Source: Erwinia sp. E_sp_B01_1 (GTDB taxonomy: Bacteria > Pseudomonadota > Gammaproteobacteria > Enterobacterales > Enterobacteriaceae). From it: DNA of 64,000 nucleotides. The notes under the pieces are model-generated. The model was given only the letters and a program-made list of their open reading frames with translations. It had not been told where the DNA came from and did not search any database. Position numbers and translations under genes: made by a program. Numbering within the stretch: position 1 is the stretch's first letter; each line of letters begins with the position of its first letter. Where the stretch lies: positions 2,418,001 to 2,482,000 of the forward strand of contig NZ_CP142208.1 in assembly GCF_036865545.1 (NCBI RefSeq), written 5' to 3'. This document shows, piece by piece, positions 55,114-64,000 of this stretch.

Positions 55114-56791
55114 ATGCAAAACTTACCCATACTTACTCGCCTCCCTCTCATTTTCCTGAGTTTAATGCTCTTATTTTCCCGTCCTGTTTTTGCTAATTCT
55201 CAAGCTGTAATCAATCAACAGCAACGACAGAACGCGCTGGATAATCAACTGATGCCTGTTGGTCGCAGTGTTTCTCTCTCCTCATTTAAGGGCGATAAAA
55301 ACCGTATTTCCTTTCCTGAAGAACGGGCATGCTTTTCTGTCAATCAGGTTATTCTGGAGGGGAGCAGCGCATTACCAGGCTGGATCCCCTTACGCAAAAT
55401 AATCCGTCAGGCTGAAGGCCGGTGTCTGGGGGGAAAGGCATTAATTTGCTGATGAAAACGTTGCAAAACAAGCTGGTGGAGGCGGGATATATTACCTCAC
55501 GTATTGTCGCACCGGAGCAGGATCTGAACCGGGGTCAGTTAAAACTTAAGCTGATACTGGGCCGCATCGGGGAGATCAAATTCGCTAAAGAGAGCAGCCA
55601 TTATCTCAATCTGTTTACCGCCTGGCCTGCACACCATGATGACCTGTTAAATCTTCGCGATCTGGAACAGGGGCTGGAAAATCAGTTACGTCTGCCGACG
55701 GTGGAAAGTGAGATGAAGATTATTCCGGGTACTCATCAGGGGATCAGCGATATAGAAATTAACTGGCGGCAGACAAAGAAATGGCGGCTTGATTTGTCGG
55801 TTGATGACGGAGGGTTGATAAGCACCGGACGCTATCAGGGCAGCCTGACGCTTTCCCTGGATAACCCCTTTGCACTCAGCGATTTACTTTATTTCTCCAC
55901 CAGCCGGGAAGTAGAGCAAGGGAATAAGAAAAAAACCGCTATCGTGCAGCGCACTACTCTCTGCCTCTGGGGTACTGGCTGATGGGGATGACGTGTAGCC
56001 AGTACCGTTATCAGCAAAACATCGCAGGCCTGTTCACTGATTACCGATACCGGGGCGAGATGGATACGTTGGATATCTGGCTGAGAAGGACCCTTCATCA
56101 CGATGCCCTGCAGAAAACCACGCTCACCGCCAATGTGTTGGCCAGGCGTTCACGCAATTTTCTTGAAGAGACGGAGCTGGAGATCCAAAGGCGTCAGACA
56201 TCAACCTGGCGTCTGGGATTACAGCATGAACACCGCATTGGCTCAACCTCGCTGCTCCTGGGTGCCAGTTACCAGCGTGGAACCCGCTGGTTTGGCGCAC
56301 GGCCTGCACCTGAAGAGAGGTCAGGACAAGCTACGGCTCTGGGCAAAACAGTGCAGCTGAATGCCCGTCTCAACCAGCCTTTTCAGCTCTCAGGCCAACA
56401 ATTCCGCTATAACGCCAGCTACTTTCGTCAACTCTCTCCCACTCCGCTGACGCCACAGGATCAGCTGGCGATTGGTAATCGCTGGACCGTCCGGGGATTT
56501 GATGGCCAGCGAACGTTAAGTGCCAGCAAAGGGTGGTATGTCCGTAACGACCTTGCCTGGCGCACCCCTGTGTCGCTGCAGGAGCTCTATCTGGGCTTCG
56601 ATTATGGTGAAGTCAGCGGCTACAGCCTGACTTTGCTGGCCGGTAACAGACTTTCCGGCAGTGTTATTGGCCTGCGCGGGAACACACTGAATATTGGCTA
56701 CGATCTGTTTGCCGGTATTCCCCTCTCCAGACCGGAAGGTTTCATTACCAGTAAGGTGACCTACGGTTTTAATGCCAACTGGAGTTTCTAA
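55114..56791 (+). pseudogene. Two-partner secretion transporter TpsB (FhaC/ShlB family), two -1 frameshifts
   Basis: Read as one gene it would encode about 559 residues, the normal TpsB length. A signal peptide (LIFLSLMLLFSRPVFA) is followed by a POTRA region (CFSVNQVILEGSSALPG, then LMKTLQNKLVEAGYITSRIV), then the 16-strand barrel with the conserved VRGFDG motif. The frame is broken at a G6 run (55428-55433; LGGK.. continues as GINLLM after a -1 shift) and at an A7 run (55929-55935; continues as HYSLPLGYW after a -1 shift). Pieces are 55114-55452, 55422-55982 and 55982-56791. Possible causes are decay, programmed or slippage-based shifting, or sequence error. TpsB would export the TpsA protein encoded next. 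Confidence 0.85.
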
Positions 56792-56812
56792 CTCACTAAT
56801 AAGGATATTATT

Positions 56813-58698
56813 GTGAACATTATCTCTGAGCAAAAAATAACGGGTGCTGCAAAAAGCTCCCCTGCAGAAAAAAACGCACGCTTCAGCAACTTTGCCGACT
56901 GAAAACACTCAGCCTGGGAATGTTACTGGCTTTTGGGGCGGTTCAACCTGTCTCTGCTGGTATTGTCGCTGACGGTAGCGCAGCCCGGGCGCTTCAGCCT
57001 TCCGTAAGTGAAAGTACATGGGGTGTTCCTCAGGTCAATATTCAGAAACCCAACGCTGACGGTGTTTCCAGGAATGTGTACAGCGAGTTCGATGTCGATC
57101 GGCGTGGCGTAATCCTGAATAACGCCCGTGATAACACTTACTCCTATCTTGGTGGTGAGATTGCAGGAAACGCTGCGCTTGCCCAGGGGGAAGCCCGCAT
57201 TATCCTGAATGAGGTCAATTCCAGAGATCCAAGCCAGCTGAATGGCATTATAGAAGTGGCCGGTCAGCGGGCGCAGGTAGTGATAGCCAACCCTTCCGGA
57301 ATTACCTGTAACGGATGTGAGTTTATGAATGCCTCACGCGCTACCCTGACAACCGGCCAGGCCATGCTGGAAAATGGCGTCCTGACGGGTTATAAGGTGA
57401 ATGAGGGTACGGTTAAGGTTACCGGAAACGGGTTATATGGTGCCGATGATTACACCGATATTATTGCCCGTTCGGTGAAAATCAATGCAAAAGTCCAGGC
57501 TAACGACCTGAAAATCACCACCGGGCGTAACCAGGTTGACGCCAACAATAGCACCGTGACAAAACTGGCAGACGACGGTAGCGTAAAACCCGAACTGGCC
57601 CTGGACGTGACCCGTCTTGGCAGTATCTATGCCGGTAAAATCCGCATGATTGGTACTGAAAATGGCGTTGGCGTACACAATGCTGGCTACATTAATTCGC
57701 CGGGTGATGTCGTAGTTACCGCAGACGGTAAAATTACCAATGACGGCGCCATAGCCTCTTACACCAATCTGCAGCTTTCAGGACAGGAGATTCATAACCA
57801 CGAGGTGCTGGAAGCCGCAAACATCACGCTCGATAGCGAACGGTTGGTAAACACCTCTGCCATTCTTTCCTACAGCGGTAATATTGATATTAACAGTGGG
57901 TCAGTCGATAACCGTGGGGGCGAAATCTACGGAAATGAAATCCATATTCAGGCTGCCGACATCAGTAATGAATCAGGAAGTATTGCTGCTAACAACGCAG
58001 TGGTCCTGAAAACCACCAGCCTGAAAAACCAGGATGGCCGGATTGAATCAGGAAGCCTGTTGAAATTAGACGTGGCTGACGGAAAAGATCCTCAGGGTAC
58101 AGTGATAGCAGCAGGGGAAATCATTTCGTGGGGCGATGAGGGTCAGAAAGAGGCTGATACTCCCGATCTCACTCCTGAGCCTGATGAAACTCAGCCTGAT
58201 GTTGCTCCGTGGCCTGACATTTCTCCTGAACCTGATGTTGTTCCGGGCCCTGACATTTCCCCTGAACCTGATGAAACTCAGCCTGATGTTGTTCCGGGGC
58301 CTGACGTTTCCCCTGAGCCTGATGAAACTCAGCCTGATGGTGTTCCTCAGCTTGATGAATTCGGTAAAGTTGCCGAAACGGATGAGGGCGTGGCCATTCG
58401 CGACATCACCAAGTTCACAAAGGATTACAACCTTTGGAAAAAAAGTTCAGGGTTCGACGAGAAACTCTGGCAATTACTGCGGGACAGAGGCGTTAAATCC
58501 AACGGCTCATTTGATGATGTTATGTCTTATCTCTGGCTGAATTTTGCCAGCGAGACAGAGATAACCCCTGAGATGATCGGCGGCATCAGTAATATGTTGT
58601 TTGGCGGATTACAGGATAATAAAACGGCCGAGAACATTGAGACGGTGACCCAACTCACCGAATTAATGGGTACCTGCTGGAAAAATGGCTGTAAATAA
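56813..58698 (+). pseudogene. Short hemagglutinin-type TpsA exoprotein, one -1 frameshift near the start
   Basis: A GTG at 56813 with AAGGA upstream begins MNIISEQKITGAAKSSP. At the A7 run 56868-56874 the frame must step back one base to continue KKRTLQQLCRLKTLSLGM into LLAFGAVQPVSAG (long signal peptide) and the open frame that runs from 56920. The TPS domain follows (VPQVNIQKPNADGVSRNVY, VVIANPSGITCNGCEF, ASRATLTTG), then FHA-like beta-helix repeats to about residue 420. A Pro/Asp/Glu repeat (PEPDETQPDVVPGPD units, about 51 bp each) comes next, and a 115-residue C-terminal domain of unknown family ending CWKNGC. About 627 residues in all, short for a TpsA. It needs the adjacent TpsB for secretion. 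No immunity-type gene follows. Confidence 0.8.
58180..58345 (+). repeat. Tandem repeat encoding Pro-Asp-Glu-rich linker in tpsA
   Basis: About three imperfect copies of a roughly 51-bp unit encoding PEPDETQPDVVPGPDVS-like sequence. The middle copies are nearly identical at DNA level, indicating recent expansion and a region likely to vary in copy number between strains. It separates the beta-helix from the C-terminal domain. Confidence 0.75.
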
Positions 58699-58711
58699 GT
58701 CACTTCAGAAT

Positions 58712-58754
58712 GGGCTGACAGAACCAGATTAATGGGTCTCTGTCAGCCCCTTTT
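58712..58754 (+). terminator. Terminator after tpsA
   Basis: An 11-bp stem GGGCTGACAGA (58712-58722) with TCTGTCAGCCC (58739-58749), followed by TTTT. It lies between convergent tpsA and the DppA-like gene. Confidence 0.8.
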
Positions 58755-58775
58755 CGTTAACGTGCACTCACCCTG

Positions 58776-60368
58776 CTATTTTAAATCCACCTGATAGAAA
58801 ATGTGTTTACCAAAGGGATCGACTTCATAGCCTGTGACCTCTTTGCGTACCGGCTCGAAGATGGTCGAATGCGCAATCATCACCGCGGGAGCCTGATCGT
58901 GCATGATTTGCTGCGCCTGACGGTAAAGCTGAATACGTTTGTTATGATCCTGCTCTGCCCTGGCTTCGGTAATCAGCTTTTCAAACGGCTTGTAGCACCA
59001 TTTCGAGGAGTTAGAGCCGCCATTGGCGGAAGTACAGCTGAATAACGGACCGAAGAAATTATCCGGATCGCCGGTGGCGGTGGTCCAGCCCATCAGCGCC
59101 GCCTGATGCTCGCCGCTCTTCACGCGCTTGAGATATTCCCCCCACTCAAAGCTGACAATATTGGCCTTAACCCCTACTTTCGCCCAGTCTGCCTGGATCA
59201 TCTCAGCCATGCGGCGGGCATTCGGGTTATAGGGACGCTGTACCGGCATCGCCCATAAATCGATGGTCGTTCCCGGTTTGATCCCGGCTTCTTTCAGCAG
59301 CACTTTGGCTTGTTCTGGATCGTAGTCGTAATCCTTCAGATCCTGATCGGCACTCCAGACGCCTGGCGGCAGCAGATTTTTCGCTGCGGTGCCGGTGCCC
59401 TGGAAGACGGCCTGAATGATTGCCGGTTTGTTGATCGCCATGGTCAGCGCCTGACGGACTTTCACGTTATCCAGCGGCGCTTTTTGCGTATTAAAGGAGA
59501 GGAATCCGGTATTGAGCCCCGCCTTCTGCATCATGGTCAGATCTTTGTTTTCCTTCATGCGCGGCAGATCGGCAGGATTCGGGAACGGCATTACCTGGCA
59601 CTCATTCTTTTCCAGCTTGGCATAACGCACCGAAGCGTCCGGCGTGATGGAGAACACCAGGCGGTCGAGCTTCGCTTTACCCTGCCAGTAGTCCGGGAAG
59701 GCTTTATATAAAATACGGGAATCTTTCTGGTACTGAGCCAGTTCAAATGGGCCGGTGCCAATCGGAACCTGATCCACTTTTTCCGGCGTGCCTGCTTTCA
59801 GCATCGCATCGGCATATTCTGCGGAAAGGATCGAGGCAAAGTACCAGCCTAAGTCAGCCAGGAACGGTGCTTCTGCATGGGCCAGCGTAAAGCGCACGGT
59901 GTGCTCATCCACCTTCTCAATGTTCTGGATCAGCGAGCCAAATTCCAGGCTTTCGAAGTTGGCATAGGTACCGTTGGAAACATTATGGTAGGGGTTTTTG
60001 GGATCCTTCTGGCGCATAAACGAGAAGATGACATCGTCGGCGTTGAAGTCACGGGAAGGTTTGAAGGCTTTGTTGCTCTGGAATTTCACGCCCTTGCGCA
60101 GATGGAAGGTGTAAGTTTTGCCATCAGGGCTGATTTCCCAGCTCTCCGCGAGGCTGGGTATCAGCTCCGTGGTGCCCACTTTAAAATCGACCAGACGGTT
60201 ATAAATCGGTACGGCGCTGGCATCCACACTGGTGCCGGAGGTATACAACTGCGGGTTAAAGTTTTCTGGCGAGCCCTCTGAACAAAAAACCAGAGTTTTC
60301 GCCGCAGCCCCAGAGGCCACAGCCAGCGTCAAAGCTGCAACAGCCGTCCTTAATACAGATGTTCTCAT
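58776..60368 (-). CDS. DppA-like dipeptide-binding protein (orphan)
   Basis: 530 residues from ATG 60368; GAGAGG is well spaced for it, whereas ATG 60374 is too close. A signal peptide (LTLAVASGAAA) precedes KTLVFCSEGSPENFNPQL, nearly as in E. coli DppA. Further matches are GTGPFELAQYQKDSRI, ITPDASVRYAKLEKNECQVMP, VQRPYNPNARRMAEMIQADW and CYKPFEKLI. The family binds dipeptides (and haem in DppA) in the periplasm. No dppBCDF genes are adjacent, and differences from DppA suggest a paralogue that shares the Dpp or another permease. The symbol is left blank for that reason. Confidence 0.88.
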   Translation of the reverse strand: MRTSVLRTAVAALTLAVASGAAAKTLVFCSEGSPENFNPQLYTSGTSVDASAVPIYNRLVDFKVGTTELIPSLAESWEISPDGKTYTFHLRKGVKFQSNKAFKPSRDFNADDVIFSFMRQKDPKNPYHNVSNGTYANFESLEFGSLIQNIEKVDEHTVRFTLAHAEAPFLADLGWYFASILSAEYADAMLKAGTPEKVDQVPIGTGPFELAQYQKDSRILYKAFPDYWQGKAKLDRLVFSITPDASVRYAKLEKNECQVMPFPNPADLPRMKENKDLTMMQKAGLNTGFLSFNTQKAPLDNVKVRQALTMAINKPAIIQAVFQGTGTAAKNLLPPGVWSADQDLKDYDYDPEQAKVLLKEAGIKPGTTIDLWAMPVQRPYNPNARRMAEMIQADWAKVGVKANIVSFEWGEYLKRVKSGEHQAALMGWTTATGDPDNFFGPLFSCTSANGGSNSSKWCYKPFEKLITEARAEQDHNKRIQLYRQAQQIMHDQAPAVMIAHSTIFEPVRKEVTGYEVDPFGKHIFYQVDLK

Positions 60369-60568
60369 CTCCATCCTCTCTTTATGGTTTGTCTGTCCTG
60401 AACTGCTAACAATTTAATCGGTTATCGCGCAGGGAGCCAGTAAAAAGAGGGTTTTTTAACCATAACTTTTGGTTATATTTCAGCGATTTAATATCAGATA
60501 AGGGCTGTAATTTAGTGGGATGTACGCAGAGTGAAGCCGTGGGGACCGACAGAGGTGGAAAATACATT

Positions 60569-60612
60569 CCCCGCCCTGATAGCGGGGAACGGTCGGCGGC
60601 CGTAACGCCGCC
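60569..60612 (-). terminator. Two consecutive GC hairpins after osmC
   Basis: GGCGGC/GCCGCC (60595-60612) and CCCCGC/GCGGGG (60569-60587) lie just after the osmC stop, read on the minus strand. The second is followed by a modest T-rich stretch (TATTTTCC). Probable osmC terminator. Confidence 0.6.
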
Positions 60613-60623
60613 GGACTGAAGGA

Positions 60624-61052
60624 TTAGTTCAGTTTGTACTCGAGGGTGATTTCAGCGTTCATCAACTGAGATACCGGACAGCCAGCTTTTGCCTGATTGA
60701 TAATTTCATCAAATTTGCTGCTGTCGATACCTGGCAGTTTGACCTGGCTTTGCAGCGCAATTTTGGTGATTTTAAAGCCGTCGCCTGCTTTATCCAGCGA
60801 CACATCGGCCACGGTATCAATGCTTTCAGGAACGAAGCCAGCATTGCCCAGCATCAGGGAGAGCGCCATGGAGAAGCAGGCCGAGTGGGCCGCGCCAATC
60901 AACTCTTCCGGGTTAGTACCTGGTTTACCTTCAAAACGGGTATTGAAACCATAAGGCTGCTCTTTCAGCGCGCCGCTTTCGGTGCTGATGGTGCCTTTAC
61001 CCTGCTTAATGTCGCCTTCCCAGTGTGCCTGCCCTTTCTTATGAATGGTCAT
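60624..61052 (-). CDS. osmC: Organic hydroperoxide reductase OsmC
   Basis: 142 residues. MTIHKKGQAHWEGDIKQGKG and ELIGAAHSACFSMALSLMLG match E. coli OsmC almost exactly, with the two redox Cys residues in AHSACFS and KAGCPVS. It detoxifies organic peroxides; in E. coli it is induced by osmotic stress and stationary phase via RpoS and other regulators. AGGAGG precedes the ATG. Monocistronic. Confidence 0.95.
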   Translation of the reverse strand: MTIHKKGQAHWEGDIKQGKGTISTESGALKEQPYGFNTRFEGKPGTNPEELIGAAHSACFSMALSLMLGNAGFVPESIDTVADVSLDKAGDGFKITKIALQSQVKLPGIDSSKFDEIINQAKAGCPVSQLMNAEITLEYKLN

Positions 61053-61228
61053 GACAATCCTCCTGTTTGTTTATCAAGAACATTCAGTATAGTGGCTTCT
61101 CAGCGCTTCGCCGGGCAATCTCTGCTAACTGCTCAGTTCATGAGCGCACCCCCGGCTTTGACCTGCGCCTGACTCTCTGATAGTTATAACAAATCAGTTA
61201 CACCCCATCACAGACACAGGAAGACAGG

Positions 61229-62461
61229 ATGAATCAGGAACTGGCCACCCAGCTCAGCAAACGTTTTTACCGTTACCTTTCCGTCACCAGCCAGAGCGAT
61301 GCTTCTGCCAGCGTGCTGCCCAGCACGCCAGAGCAGCATGATATGGCGAAGATGCTGGCCGAAGAGCTTCGCAGCCTGGGTCTTAAGGATGTGGTGATTG
61401 ATGAGTTCGCTACCGTCACCGCCATTAAGCCCGGTAACCGCCCTTCTGCACCCCGCATCGGCTTTATTACCCATATTGATACCGTTGATGTGGGCCTTTC
61501 GCCGCATATTCATCCTCAGACGCTGCGCTTTGAAGGCCAGGACCTCTGCCTGAATGCCAAAGAAGATATCTGGTTGCGCACCGCTGAACACCCTGAAATC
61601 AACGCTTATCACGGTCAGGAAATCATTTTCAGCGACGGCACCAGCGTGCTGGGTGCGGATAATAAAGCGGCGGTGACCGTGGTGATGACGCTGATGGAAA
61701 ACCTGACGCATGACACGCCGCACGGCGATATTGTGGTGGCGTTTGTGCCGGATGAGGAGATTGGCCTGCGTGGGGCTAAAGCGCTGGACCTGAAAGCCCG
61801 CTTCGACGTCGATTTTGCTTATACCATCGACTGCTGTGAACTGGGCGAAGTGGTGTATGAAAACTTCAACGCGGCAGCGGCTGAAATTTTGCTGACTGGC
61901 GTAACGGCTCATCCAATGTCAGGGAAAGGCGTGCTGGTGAATCCACTGCTGATGGCGATGGACTTCGTCAGTCACTTTGACCGAGCCGAAACGCCGGAAC
62001 ACACTGAAGGACGTGAAGGCTACGTCTGGTTTAATGATATGAGTGCTAACGCCAACGCTGCACGCTTAAAAGCCTCAATCCGTGATTTTGATCTGACGAG
62101 CTTTGAACAGCGTAAGCAGAAAATTGCGGACGTGGCAGACTTGATTCGTAAGCAGTATCCCACCGGCAAAGTAGAGTTCAACATCACTGACACCTACAGC
62201 AACATCAGCAATGCGATTGGTGAAGATCGTCGGGCCATCGATCTTATCTTTGCCGCGCTGGCGTCTCTGGATATTACGCCAAAGGTCACGCCGATGCGTG
62301 GCGGAACTGACGGCGCAGCCCTCTCTGCCAAAGGGTTGCTGACGCCAAACTTCTTTACCGGCGCGCACAACTTCCATTCTAAGTTTGAATTCCTGCCGGT
62401 GCCGTCGTTCGTGAAATCCTATCTGGTGGCGGAAAAACTCTGCCTGCTGGCGGCGGAATAA
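61229..62461 (+). CDS. pepT: Peptidase T (tripeptide aminopeptidase)
   Basis: 410 residues of the M20B family. Zinc ligands and catalytic residues are in GFITHIDTVD (His), GADNKAAV (Asp), VPDEEIGLRGA (Glu-Glu), TIDCCELGE (Asp) and FTGAHNFHSKFEFLP (His). It removes the N-terminal residue from tripeptides in the cytosol. The start ATG 61229 has AGGAAGACAGG upstream. In related bacteria it is FNR-induced under anaerobiosis; I did not identify a clear FNR box here. It is divergent from osmC. Confidence 0.95.
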   Translation: MNQELATQLSKRFYRYLSVTSQSDASASVLPSTPEQHDMAKMLAEELRSLGLKDVVIDEFATVTAIKPGNRPSAPRIGFITHIDTVDVGLSPHIHPQTLRFEGQDLCLNAKEDIWLRTAEHPEINAYHGQEIIFSDGTSVLGADNKAAVTVVMTLMENLTHDTPHGDIVVAFVPDEEIGLRGAKALDLKARFDVDFAYTIDCCELGEVVYENFNAAAAEILLTGVTAHPMSGKGVLVNPLLMAMDFVSHFDRAETPEHTEGREGYVWFNDMSANANAARLKASIRDFDLTSFEQRKQKIADVADLIRKQYPTGKVEFNITDTYSNISNAIGEDRRAIDLIFAALASLDITPKVTPMRGGTDGAALSAKGLLTPNFFTGAHNFHSKFEFLPVPSFVKSYLVAEKLCLLAAE

Positions 62462-62503
62462 TCTTCAGGACAAATAAAAGGGCGGTTTCTGAGACGATCG
62501 TCC

Positions 62504-62587
62504 CTGTCAGAACCTTGCCTGACAGGATATATTCTCCAGAAAATCCGCCCCCGGTCACTCTGAATCCCCCTGCGCGCGGGGATTCAG
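62504..62587. terminator. Two hairpins between pepT and the amino-acid binding protein gene
   Basis: CCTGTCAG/CTGACAGG (62504-62526) and CTGAATCCCC/GGGGATTCAG (62560-62569 with 62578-62587). They lie between convergent genes. T runs are short, so the termination role is likely but not certain. Confidence 0.55.
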
Positions 62588-62651
62588 TGTTATCGCCATC
62601 TTTCGCTCACAGCCCGTTTTGTGAATCGCCCCAGCGTGAGGATCCAATCAC

Positions 62652-63431
62652 TTACTCTTTCACTGCCACATCAATACCCGGGAAGAACTTCGCCGCCAGT
62701 TTGGTGACGGTGCCGTCAGCCTGCACTTTGGCGATGGCAGCATCCAGCTCCTGCTTGCGCTTAGAATCATCTTTACGCAGGCCAAAACCGATCCCCACGC
62801 CCAGCACCTGAGGGTCTTCCACCGGGCCACCGGCAAAGGCAAACTCTTTACCCTGAGGTTTTTCCAGGAAGCCAGACTGGCCCGCAGCGGACATCACCAG
62901 CGTGCCATCCAGACGGCCAGCCACCATGTCGTTGTACACCTGGTTCTGATCCTGGTAAGGCGTGATCGTCACACCCTGTGGCTCCCAGTGTTTCTTGGCA
63001 AAAGTTTCCTGCACGGAACCCTGCAATACACCGATGTTTTTGCCTTTCAGTGACTCAACGGTGGGCTGCAGGCTTGATCCTTTTTTGCCAATCAGCTGGC
63101 TGGGGATACGGTAAATGGGGTTGGTGAAACCAATGCTTTTCATCCGCGCTTCGGTGATGTTCATCGCCGAGTTGATGGCATCGAATTTTTTCGCCGACAG
63201 TGCCGGGATCAGGGCATCAAAGCTGCTCTCAACCCAGCTGCATTTGAAATTCCCTGCCTGGCAGATCGCCTTGCCCAACTCGATATCAAAGCCTTCAAGC
63301 TCACCGGAAGCATTACGGCTTTCAAAGGGCGGATACTGCGACTCAAGACCATAACGCAGCGTTTCCTGCGCCATCACCGACAGGGATGACAACAGGCCTG
63401 CAGCCACCAACAGTGCACTCAGTTTCTTCAT
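62652..63431 (-). CDS. Polar amino-acid ABC-type binding protein (ArgT/HisJ-like)
   Basis: 259 residues with signal peptide (LLVAAGLLSSLSVMA) and family-3 solute-binding fold: LRYGLESQYPPFESRN, GFDIELGKAICQ, WVESSFDALIPALSAKKFDAI, NITEARMKSIGFTNPIY and a Cys pair (QAGNFKC). The pattern fits basic amino-acid or opine binding. No permease or ATPase gene adjoins; it sits 21 bp from the aminotransferase gene upstream on the same strand, so the pair could be co-transcribed. Confidence 0.87.
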   Translation of the reverse strand: MKKLSALLVAAGLLSSLSVMAQETLRYGLESQYPPFESRNASGELEGFDIELGKAICQAGNFKCSWVESSFDALIPALSAKKFDAINSAMNITEARMKSIGFTNPIYRIPSQLIGKKGSSLQPTVESLKGKNIGVLQGSVQETFAKKHWEPQGVTITPYQDQNQVYNDMVAGRLDGTLVMSAAGQSGFLEKPQGKEFAFAGGPVEDPQVLGVGIGFGLRKDDSKRKQELDAAIAKVQADGTVTKLAAKFFPGIDVAVKE

Positions 63432-63452
63432 TAACTTACCCTCAAAAATAGG

Positions 63453-64000
63453 TTAGCGAGGCTTCACCTGGCACAGCGCCTTAGCGCCAGCCTCAAGTGT
63501 GGCTTCGTCTTTTGCAAAAGAGAGACGGATCAGTTTATTGTCGGTACCATCCGTGTAGAACGCCGAAAGCGGGATAGTTGCCACACCGTAATCAACAATC
63601 AGACGTTTTACCATTTCACTGTCTGATTCGTCACTGAAATCTGCATAGCTGGCCAACATAAAGAAGGATCCGGCAGACGGCAGCAGACGGAATGGCGACT
63701 CTTTCATCAGTTCCACCAGCCTGTCACGCTTGCGCTGATAAAACTCACCCAGCCCCAGATAGTTTGCCGGTTCACGCAGATAGTCGGCAAAAGCGTACTG
63801 CATCGGCGTGTCAGCGGAATACATCATAAACTGGTGGACCTTTACCAGCTCTGCCATCAGCTCTGCCGGGGCAAGGCAATACCCCACGCGCCAGCCGGTC
63901 ACATGGAAGGTTTTGCCAAAGGAAGAGACGATCACGCTGCGCTGAGCCAGCTCCGGATGCGTAGCCATGCCCTGATGCTGGCGGCCATCAAACAGAATGT
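63453..64000 (-). CDS. Methionine/aromatic aminotransferase, YbdL-like (5' end beyond window)
   Basis: The C-terminal part of a fold-type I PLP aminotransferase. The frame is open to the right edge: ten more residues (ILFDGRQHQG) precede the internal Met at 63968, so the true start lies outside. SSFGKTFHVTGWRVGYC contains the PLP Lys. IRLSFAKDEATL contains the carboxylate-binding Arg. By recall it resembles E. coli YbdL, a methionine-preferring aminotransferase. It may share a transcript with the amino-acid binding protein gene downstream. Confidence 0.87.
   Translation of the reverse strand, partial: ILFDGRQHQGMATHPELAQRSVIVSSFGKTFHVTGWRVGYCLAPAELMAELVKVHQFMMYSADTPMQYAFADYLREPANYLGLGEFYQRKRDRLVELMKESPFRLLPSAGSFFMLASYADFSDESDSEMVKRLIVDYGVATIPLSAFYTDGTDNKLIRLSFAKDEATLEAGAKALCQVKPR

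Noticed and set aside
55114-56791. Calling tpsB a definite programmed-frameshift gene
   Set aside because: The A7 site at 55929 is not an ideal X XXY YYZ heptamer in phase (G AAA AAA), and homopolymers satisfy the pattern by default. Reported as a pseudogene with alternatives.
1-64000. CRISPR arrays, tRNA/rRNA genes, insertion sequences, prophage or integrative elements
   Set aside because: None seen: no regularly spaced repeats, cloverleaf-type sequence, transposase or integrase in any translated frame. This is by-eye and cannot exclude short remnants.

Overview
The window is a gene-dense stretch of a gamma-proteobacterial chromosome, almost certainly Enterobacterales. Close family-level matches to enterobacterial proteins (fhuE, ahr, srfABC, oqxAB-rarA-oqxR, sotB, the whole rha locus, aldA, osmC, pepT, dppA-like) support this. 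An Erwinia/Pantoea-like member is my best guess, but the genus is inference. I saw no rRNA or tRNA gene, CRISPR array, transposase, integrase or phage gene.

Layout. 1-6 kb: a LysR gene cut by the window edge, a divergent SDR, the ferric coprogen receptor fhuE with a Fur-like site, a VF530-type DNA-binding protein and the aldehyde reductase ahr. 6-7.5 kb: a soluble two-PAS chemoreceptor resembling BdlA. 7.8-14.6 kb: srfABC, three translationally coupled genes for a membrane-anchored protein, an actin-fold ATPase-like protein and a P-loop GTPase-like protein, followed convergently by a barstar/barnase pair. 15.6-22.3 kb: an orphan sugar-binding protein, an AEC carrier, an AI-2E family protein, and a MetQNI-like ABC operon led by a 2-oxoglutarate/Fe(II) dioxygenase. 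22.5-30 kb: the rarA-oqxA-oqxB efflux locus with oqxR, with an SDR/AraC module between oqxB and oqxR. 30-35 kb: a beta-hydroxyacid dehydrogenase-like protein, an XRE regulator divergent from a 14-TM drug exporter, a candidate small RNA and sotB.

35-44 kb: a complete L-rhamnose block (rhaBADM, rhaSR, rhaT) plus aldA. Together they import rhamnose, convert it to DHAP and lactaldehyde, and oxidise the lactaldehyde to lactate. 44.5-49.4 kb: an acyltransferase-3 membrane protein behind an attenuator-like hairpin, then an M20 peptidase/MFS pair with a divergent LysR. 49.4-55 kb: a mannose-class PTS (IIA, IIB, IIC, IID) behind a two-domain mannose-6-phosphate isomerase-like protein, divergent from a LacI regulator with two palindromic operators between them.

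55-58.7 kb: a two-partner secretion locus (tpsB, then a short tpsA) carrying three frameshifts. All three have the same -1 sense and all sit in homopolymer runs. This is the most unusual feature in the window. 58.8-64 kb: an orphan DppA-like binding protein, osmC, pepT, an orphan amino-acid binding protein and a YbdL-like aminotransferase cut by the window end.

Most intergenic signals (hairpins, operators, promoters) were found by eye and are graded accordingly.
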